A stretch of DNA of 44,962 bases from Micromonospora solifontis (lineage in GTDB: Bacteria; Actinomycetota; Actinomycetes; Mycobacteriales; Micromonosporaceae): the NCBI RefSeq assembly GCF_003725545.1, contig NZ_RJLN01000043.1, positions 1-44,962 on the forward strand. Reading direction: 5' to 3'. The notes beneath the pieces are model-generated. The model did no database searches. It was given only the letters and a program-made list of their open reading frames with translations, and was not told where the DNA came from. Position numbers and translations under genes: made by a program. Positions 40,009-44,962 of the stretch are shown one piece after another; the stretch's first letter is position 1, and each line of letters starts with the position of its first letter.

Positions 40009-40050
40009 GTGCCCTCCTGAAGCGAGAAAGTTGTGACGGGGGTAGTCACT

Positions 40051-40072
40051 GATGTAGATATAGCGATACATC
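40051..40072. promoter_or_regulatory. Palindrome GATGTA-N10-TACATC between protease and lipoprotein genes
   Basis: Perfect 6-bp arms, AT-rich middle with TATA-like sequence, 43 bp upstream of the protease start. It may be an operator over a promoter; GTGACAC also occurs twice nearby (40140-40146, 40155-40161). Confidence 0.4.
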
Positions 40073-40180
40073 GAAGAAGGTGGAAGAGGGCGAGCGCTTT
40101 CCTGCCGCAGACATTGGCCGTTCGGATGAGGTGGTGCAGGTGACACGGAACCGAGTGACACACCCGTGCGTCCGATCGGC

Positions 40181-40630
40181 ATGAGAACGACCCCCGTCGC
40201 GGCGGGCCTCCTCGCCGCGCTTCTCACCCCGCTCGCCGGCTGCGCGCAGTCCGGCGCCCCGGCCGCCGACGGACCGCCGGCCACCCTCCCGGCCCGGGTG
40301 GTGCTGACCAAGTCCGGCGGCATCGCTGGGCTGGCCGACACGGTGACCGTGCAGACCGACGGTCACTGGACGAAGGTCGACCGATCCGGCGCCTCGCACG
40401 CCGGCCGGCTCACCACCACCGACCTCGACCGGCTGCGCCAGCTCACCACCGACCCGCGGCTGCCCGCCGAGGCCACCGCCACCACCCCGGCCACCATGTG
40501 CGCGGACGCCTTCACCTACCAGCTCACCGTGGGCGACACGACGACCGGCTACGTGGACTGCCCGTCGCAGGCCACCGCGCCGGCGGCCACCGGCGCGGTG
40601 GTCGAGCTTCTCAACCGGGCAACCGGCTGA
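40181..40630 (+). CDS. Emfourin-like lipoprotein, candidate M4 protease inhibitor
   Basis: A 149-residue lipoprotein: signal peptide with lipobox LAGC (Cys about residue 21), then about 120 residues beginning VVLTKSGGIAGLADTVTVQTD and including LTTTDLDRLRQLTTDPRLP and YQLTVGDTTTGYVDC. The SGG(I/F)AG motif and overall pattern recall emfourin, the inhibitor of protealysin, whose gene also adjoins an M4 protease. ATG 40181 is preferred over GTG 40166. The family call is tentative but the neighbour fits. Confidence 0.6.
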   Translation: MRTTPVAAGLLAALLTPLAGCAQSGAPAADGPPATLPARVVLTKSGGIAGLADTVTVQTDGHWTKVDRSGASHAGRLTTTDLDRLRQLTTDPRLPAEATATTPATMCADAFTYQLTVGDTTTGYVDCPSQATAPAATGAVVELLNRATG

Positions 40631-40658
40631 TGCCGGCCGGCGGCCGGCCCGGGACGGC

Positions 40659-41273
40659 TCAGAACCGGTAGTCCGCCGGCAGGCCGGTGCCGCGCAACTC
40701 GGGCGGCAGGTGGGCCACGTCGTTGACGGCGATCAGGCTCGGCGGGCGGCCCGAGCTGTACCGGATCACCGTGAGGCCGGCGTTGTGCGGGTTCAGGCCG
40801 AGCCAACGCCGGTCCGGGGCGTCCAGCGCGTGCCGGACCAGCCACGCGATCAGGAAGCTGTGGGTCACCACCAGCTCGCGGACGTCCCCGTCGGCCGGGG
40901 CGGTCGCGAAGCGGTCCACCGCCGCCGCCGTCCGGCGCGGCCCTTCGGCCCGCTCGGCCGCGTCGTAGGCGGCCAGGAGGTCTGCGTACGCCGGGGGCAG
41001 GCCGGCCGGGTCCGTGTCGTGCGGCAGGTGGTCCCCCACGTCGTCCGAGACGTGCACGGGTACGCCGGGCAGCGCGGCGGCGACCAGCGCGGCGGTCTCC
41101 GCGGCCCGGGGCAACGGCCCGTGGTGCACGGCGTCGATCCGCGCGTCGCGCAACCGCTCGCCGAGCAGGGTCGCCTGCCGCCGGCCCCGCTCGGAGAGGC
41201 CCACCGCGGGTGACTCCTCGTCCGCGCGGTCCTGCTCGCCGTGCCGGGCCAGGAAAAGCAGTCGGCTCGCCAC
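40659..41273 (-). CDS. Histidine phosphatase family protein
   Basis: A 204-residue phosphoglycerate-mutase-like phosphatase: FLARHGEQ at about 7-14, GLSERGRRQA, LPRAAETAAL with the catalytic Arg, and VVTHSFLIAWLV carrying the second His. Substrate unknown. The GTG start has AGGTGA upstream. It converges with the lipoprotein gene. Confidence 0.87.
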   Translation of the reverse strand: MASRLLFLARHGEQDRADEESPAVGLSERGRRQATLLGERLRDARIDAVHHGPLPRAAETAALVAAALPGVPVHVSDDVGDHLPHDTDPAGLPPAYADLLAAYDAAERAEGPRRTAAAVDRFATAPADGDVRELVVTHSFLIAWLVRHALDAPDRRWLGLNPHNAGLTVIRYSSGRPPSLIAVNDVAHLPPELRGTGLPADYRF

Positions 41274-41337
41274 TCGTCACCTCACGATGATCGGGAGACG
41301 CGAGCCTAGCCCGCGCCGCCCGCCCCCGGCTGTCCCG

Positions 41338-42003
41338 TCAGCCCGCCGCGTCCCGCCGGGCGCGCCACAGGGTGACCGTGACCCAGGCCCAGCCCGCCGC
41401 GACCGCCAGGGCGAAGAGCACCATCGCGACCGGCCGCCCGCCGCTGCCGATCAGTGCCAGCCAGGCCGCCGCGAAGAAGAGCCCGGTGACCGCGCTGAAG
41501 ACCGACCAGCCGCGCTCGCCCCGCCCGGCGAATCGCCGCGCGGCGACCAGGCAGGCCGCGATCAGGGCCGGGAAGGCCACCGCGCCAGCGGCGAAGTGCG
41601 CCAGGCCGTGCCAGCTCACGGTGCCCGGAGCCGGCGTGCCGGCGGGGAAGCCGTCCACCGGATCGGCCACGAAGATCCCCGACAGCACCAGCCCGAGGCC
41701 GTACTGACCGATCAGCCAGGGGCCGCTGACCGGGCCGAGGCCGGGGTGCGGGATCCGGCGCAGCGCCGCCGCGGCACCCAGGCAGAGCAGCCCGGCGAGG
41801 ACGAAGTTGGCGATCTGCACCCAGCCCAGGTCGCCGTTGCTCAGCACGCTCACCGGGTGCCGCCGGAAGTCGAAACCCGCCCGGGTCAGCCCCTGCGCCA
41901 GCGCGACCGCCACCCAGAGCGGTCCGGCGAGGACACCGCCGGCCAGCAGCGCGGCGTCCGCCGTCACCCGGCCCACCGGCCGGGTCCTGATCACGTCGGT
42001 CAC
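41338..42003 (-). CDS. DUF998 membrane protein
   Basis: A 221-residue membrane protein with six helices and the DUF998 features HPVSVLSNGDLGWVQIANFVLAG and GIFVADPVDGFPAGTP. Function unknown. The GTG has GGAGG 8 nt upstream. It starts 12 bp after the VOC gene and probably shares its transcript. Confidence 0.85.
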   Translation of the reverse strand: MTDVIRTRPVGRVTADAALLAGGVLAGPLWVAVALAQGLTRAGFDFRRHPVSVLSNGDLGWVQIANFVLAGLLCLGAAAALRRIPHPGLGPVSGPWLIGQYGLGLVLSGIFVADPVDGFPAGTPAPGTVSWHGLAHFAAGAVAFPALIAACLVAARRFAGRGERGWSVFSAVTGLFFAAAWLALIGSGGRPVAMVLFALAVAAGWAWVTVTLWRARRDAAG

Positions 42004-42015
42004 CGGTCCGCCTCC

Positions 42016-42435
42016 TCAGCCCCGCCAGAAGATCTGGCCGATGCGGATCCGGTTGCCGAACGGGTCGCGGATGCCGAAGTCGATCCCGTACGGGCGCTCG
42101 GTCGGCTCGTCGGTGACGTCCACGCCCTTGGCCACCAACTCCTCGTACGTCTTGCGGGCGTCGTCGGTGGTGAGGCAGAGCCAGCCACCCATCGCCCCCT
42201 TGGTCAGCAGCTCCCGCACCTGCTCGGCGGTGGCCGGGTCGAGGGCCGGCGGTCCGGGCTTCTCCAGCAGGATCTCGTGCTCCCGGTCGCCGGGTACGTG
42301 CACGGTCAACCAGCGCATGAAACCGAGGTCCTGGTCGCTGCCGACCGCCAGGCCGAGCTTGCCGACGTAGAAGTCGAGCGCCTCGTCCTGATCGAGCACG
42401 TAGATCTGGGAGCGGGAAATCGCGTTCATCGTCAT
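42016..42435 (-). CDS. VOC family protein (glyoxalase/bleomycin-resistance fold)
   Basis: A 139-residue VOC protein with paired betaalphabetabetabeta modules: SQIYVLDQDEALDFYVGKLGLAV, EHEILLEKPG, GGWLCLTTDDARKTYEELVAKGV and RDPFGNRIRIGQ, the last carrying a candidate metal ligand. Ligand or reaction unknown. TAGCGT lies 7 nt before the ATG (leaderless). Confidence 0.87.
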   Translation of the reverse strand: MTMNAISRSQIYVLDQDEALDFYVGKLGLAVGSDQDLGFMRWLTVHVPGDREHEILLEKPGPPALDPATAEQVRELLTKGAMGGWLCLTTDDARKTYEELVAKGVDVTDEPTERPYGIDFGIRDPFGNRIRIGQIFWRG

Positions 42436-42442
42436 GTCGAAG

Positions 42443-42448
42443 ACGCTA
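42443..42448 (-). promoter_or_regulatory. -10 element of a leaderless transcript (VOC gene)
   Basis: TAGCGT on the minus strand ends 7 nt before the ATG at 42435. Confidence 0.45.
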
Positions 42449-42470
42449 CGACCCCCGCCTGACCTGCTGC

Positions 42471-42872
42471 TTATCCAAAACTGCTGGGTCTGGCCCAGGC
42501 CTTGGCGAAGCAGCTGGGCACGTTCGCGGCGAGCGCCCGACGCCGGCGGAAGTCGGTGGGCGACTCCCCGACGATCTGCCGGAACGTCCGGCTGAACGTG
42601 CCGAGGCTGCCGAACCCGACCGCATAGCAGATCTCGGTCACGTCCCGGCCGGTCTCCAGGAGCATCGACATGGCCCGCTCGATGCGACGGCGTTGCAGGT
42701 AGCGGTGCGGCGTCTCGCCGAAGGTGGCCCGGAAGGTACGGATGAAGTGCGCCTCGGAGACGTGCGCGATCCGGGCCAGCGCCGGGATGTCCAGCGGCTC
42801 GGCGTACGCCCGGTCCATGGCGTCCCGGGCGCGCAGCATCGCCCGGTTGGACTCCTCGACCGCCCGGCTCAC
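42471..42872 (-). CDS. AraC-family transcriptional regulator (DNA-binding domain only)
   Basis: A 133-residue AraC-type regulator consisting of the double helix-turn-helix: IPALARIAHVSEAHFIRTFRATFGETPHRYLQRRRIERA and VTEICYAVGFGSLGTFSRTFRQIVGESPTDFRR. No ligand domain is present. GTG 42872 overlaps the sigma gene TGA (GTGA), so it is translated with the sigma factor, an unusual coupling. Confidence 0.88.
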   Translation of the reverse strand: MSRAVEESNRAMLRARDAMDRAYAEPLDIPALARIAHVSEAHFIRTFRATFGETPHRYLQRRRIERAMSMLLETGRDVTEICYAVGFGSLGTFSRTFRQIVGESPTDFRRRRALAANVPSCFAKAWARPSSFG

Positions 42873-43738
42873 CGGTCGACCACCACCGCCAGGCCACGGA
42901 GCTGCTCGGGGTCGGCCACCACCTCGATGCCGATGATCCGGTCGGTGACGACGAAGCTGAGCGCGAGGCGGGTGGTCCCGCCCACGATGACCAGGGCGCC
43001 CGCCGCACCGTCGACGTACGCCGGCACCGCGCCCTGGGCGCGGCCGTTGAAGAAGTCGGCCACGGCGGAGGAGCCCCGCACCTCGCCGCTCCCGCCCATC
43101 CGGACCGCGGCGGCGTCGCCGCGCAGCACCACGTACGGGTCGAGCAGGCCGACCAGGTCCTCGAACCGTCCCTCACGGGAAGCGGCGAGGAACGCCTCGA
43201 CCACCCGGCGCTGGCGGGTCGGGTCGACCACCGGGTCGGCCGAGCGGCTCTGCACCCGGCGCCGGGCCCGGCTGGCGATCTGCCGTACGGCCGGCGGGCT
43301 CCGATCGACCACCGGCGCGATCTCGTCGAAGGAGACGGCGAACATGTCATGCAGCACGAACACCAGGCGCTCGGTGGGGCCGAGGGTGGTCAGCACGACC
43401 TCGAGCGCCTGACCGACCGACTCGGCGAGCAGCGCCTCCTGCTCCGGGTCGCGTCCGCCGGCCGGCTCGACGGCGGGCTCCTCCCCGGCCGTGTCGGTGG
43501 ACTCCTCGTGCCGGGCGGCGCCGGAGCGCAGCCGGTCCAGGCAGACCCGGCCGACGGTGGTGGTCAGCCAGCCCGGCAGGTTGTCGATGCCGTCGACGTC
43601 CGCGCGGCTGAGCCGCAACCAGGTGTCCTGCACCGCGTCGTCCGCCTCGGCCGCGGACCCCAGCATCCGGTGGGCGACCGCGCGCAACCGGGGCCGCTGC
43701 GCCTCGAAACGCTCGACCAGCAGGTCGGTGTCGGTCAC
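42869..43738 (-). CDS. ECF sigma factor with SnoaL-like C-terminal domain (ECF41-like)
   Basis: A 289-residue sigma factor: region 2 (LRAVAHRMLGSAAEADDAVQDTWLR), region 4 (TLGPTERLVFVLHDMFAVSFDEIAPVVDRSPPAVRQIASRARRRV) and a SnoaL-like C-terminal domain of about 110 residues ending in ADPEQL, like the NPDKL motif of ECF41. A WLPEPL-type linker motif is not evident, so it may belong to a related group (e.g. ECF56). GTG 43738 is used; ATG 43756 is an alternative. The divergent carboxymuconolactone-decarboxylase gene is the usual ECF41 partner. Confidence 0.85.
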   Translation of the reverse strand: MTDTDLLVERFEAQRPRLRAVAHRMLGSAAEADDAVQDTWLRLSRADVDGIDNLPGWLTTTVGRVCLDRLRSGAARHEESTDTAGEEPAVEPAGGRDPEQEALLAESVGQALEVVLTTLGPTERLVFVLHDMFAVSFDEIAPVVDRSPPAVRQIASRARRRVQSRSADPVVDPTRQRRVVEAFLAASREGRFEDLVGLLDPYVVLRGDAAAVRMGGSGEVRGSSAVADFFNGRAQGAVPAYVDGAAGALVIVGGTTRLALSFVVTDRIIGIEVVADPEQLRGLAVVVDR

Positions 43739-43781
43739 GGCCTCGCCACCCTCCACGCCCCCGCGTGATCGCCGTCACATC

Positions 43782-43808
43782 TGTCACGCGGCGGGTCCGG
43801 CCCTCGAC
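43782..43808 (+). promoter_or_regulatory. ECF41-like promoter
   Basis: TGTCACG (43782-43788), a 16-nt spacer and CGAC (43805-43808) resemble the ECF41 target TGTCACA-N16-CGTC as I recall it, with one change in each box. It points toward the carboxymuconolactone-decarboxylase-like gene 65 bp downstream. Confidence 0.5.
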
Positions 43809-43872
43809 ATCGCGGTGACGGACGTCCACAGCGGCGGTGACGATCGCCGGCCAGCCTACCAAGACAGGACGA

Positions 43873-44343
43873 ATGAAAATGACGCTCGAACCCCGTATCC
43901 GGAACTCGGCCGCGCTGCTCCCCGACGCGGCGAAGGGGATCAACCTGCTCTACAAGGCGGCCCACTCGGCCGGCGTGCCCGGCAGCACGCTGGAGCTGGT
44001 CCACCTGCGGGCCAGCCAGATCAACGGATGCAGCGCCTGCGTCGACTCCGGCGCGCGCAGCGCCCGCAAGAACGGCGAGACCGAGGAGCGGCTGTTCGCG
44101 GTGGCCGCCTGGCGGGAGACGCCGTACTTCACCGAGGCCGAGCGGGCCGCGCTCGCCCTGGCCGAGGCCGCCACCCGGCTCGCCGACCGCGCCGACGCGG
44201 TGCCGGACGAGATCTGGAACGAGGCGGCCCGGCACTTCGGGGAGAAGGAACTGGCGGCGCTGGTGCTCTGGATCGCCACCACCAACTTCTTCAACCGGAT
44301 CAACGCCACCACCCGGCAGCCGGCCCCGCAGAACTGGGGCTGA
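43873..44343 (+). CDS. Carboxymuconolactone decarboxylase/AhpD-family protein
   Basis: A 156-residue all-helical protein with the AhpD-type redox centre: LRASQINGCSACVDSGARSA (CxxC about residues 55-58) and downstream RETPYFTEAERAALALAEA. The C-terminal LWIATTNFFNRINATTRQ is typical of the family associated with ECF41 sigma factors. ATG 43873 follows AGGA; ATG 43879 is possible. It probably acts as a peroxidase or redox protein. Confidence 0.88.
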   Translation: MKMTLEPRIRNSAALLPDAAKGINLLYKAAHSAGVPGSTLELVHLRASQINGCSACVDSGARSARKNGETEERLFAVAAWRETPYFTEAERAALALAEAATRLADRADAVPDEIWNEAARHFGEKELAALVLWIATTNFFNRINATTRQPAPQNWG

Positions 44344-44368
44344 CCCGGTCACCGGAACGAAAACGGTT

Positions 44369-44398
44369 GGGCCGGGGCGCACCTCGCCGCCCCGGCCC
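44369..44398 (+). terminator. Hairpin after the AhpD-like gene
   Basis: GGGCCGGGGCG (44369-44379) pairs perfectly with 44388-44398 over an 8-nt loop, 26 bp past the stop codon. Confidence 0.6.
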
Positions 44399-44458
44399 GC
44401 CGCCGGACCGCACCTGGCCCTGCCACCGACGGTTTCCTACGCTCCACCGTCATGGAAA

Positions 44459-44484
44459 GGGGCGGCGGCAGTCGCCGCCGCCCC
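44459..44484 (-). terminator. Hairpin after the lectin-domain gene
   Basis: GGGGCGGCGGC (44459-44469) pairs perfectly with 44474-44484 around AGTC, 16 bp beyond the lectin gene stop. Confidence 0.6.
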
Positions 44485-44499
44485 CGAGGAACGGGCGGA

Positions 44500-44962
<463 letters not shown>

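Noticed and set aside
37579..40020. Plus-strand frame of over 800 codons opposite the M4 protease
   Set aside because: Val/Gly/Arg-rich repeats with no domain; the minus strand encodes a signal peptide and the HEMSH zinc site.
43773..43799. CGTCACA at 43773-43779 as an alternative ECF -35
   Set aside because: The required CGTC-like -10 is missing at 16 nt; the TGTCACG nine bases downstream gives a correct pair.

Overview
This window is very GC-rich, with strong G/C bias at third codon positions, many GTG starts, frequent 4-bp stop/start overlaps and several apparently leaderless genes. Together with a Streptomyces-type conservon, an actinobacterial-type gas-vesicle cluster (gvpY/gvpZ/gvpS relatives) and MSMEG_6728-, DUF3263- and DUF4032-family genes, this points to an actinomycete chromosome. 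A Micromonospora-like member of the Micromonosporaceae is my best guess, from general resemblance rather than any search. I see no rRNA, tRNA, CRISPR array, insertion sequence or prophage. Both ends cut genes.

Layout, left to right. 1-5.0 kb: end of a secreted-type protein, a DoxX membrane protein, and a two-gene ABC system whose ATPase is fused to a membrane-anchored X-Pro-peptidase-like hydrolase. 5.3-10.7 kb: a conservon (sensor kinase, roadblock/LC7 protein, DUF742 protein, small GTPase) preceded by an extra kinase-less sensor. 10.7-13.6 kb: an unknown protein and a tandem AAA (CDC48-like) ATPase. 13.7-19.0 kb: a leftward ten-gene gas-vesicle operon (gvpY-like, gvpZ-like, gvpA, F, G, O, J, L, S, K) behind a good match to a SigB-type stress promoter. 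19.3-23.8 kb: GNAT acetyltransferase, PP2C-like phosphatase, a small membrane protein, a DUF3263 protein and an ABC-2 exporter pair with twin palindromes upstream. 23.9-27.9 kb: an amino-sugar catabolic locus with a divergent DeoR regulator, SIS-domain protein, ROK kinase and NagA deacetylase. 28-34 kb: DUF4032 protein, PAP2 phosphatase, APC permease, and a TrkA/RCK channel-like protein overlapping an antitoxin-like gene and a very short, apparently internally deleted toxin gene. 33.9-37.5 kb: MSMEG_6728-type protein, CrtU-like flavoprotein, a leader-peptide/terminator unit before an HNH endonuclease, and a crotonase-fold protein lacking both catalytic glutamates. 37.6-40.6 kb: a large secreted M4 metalloprotease divergent from an emfourin-like lipoprotein that may be its inhibitor. 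40.7-45 kb: histidine phosphatase, DUF998 and VOC proteins, an AraC regulator overlapping an ECF41-like sigma factor, its divergent carboxymuconolactone-decarboxylase partner with an ECF41-like promoter, and the C-terminal lectin domain of a secreted protein.

Most genes are ordinary accessory or housekeeping functions. The most unusual items are the hydrolase-ABC fusion, the protease/inhibitor pair, the shrunken toxin, the conservon with a second sensor, and the leader-peptide/terminator unit before the HNH gene. All functional calls come from reading motifs; none was tested by a database search.
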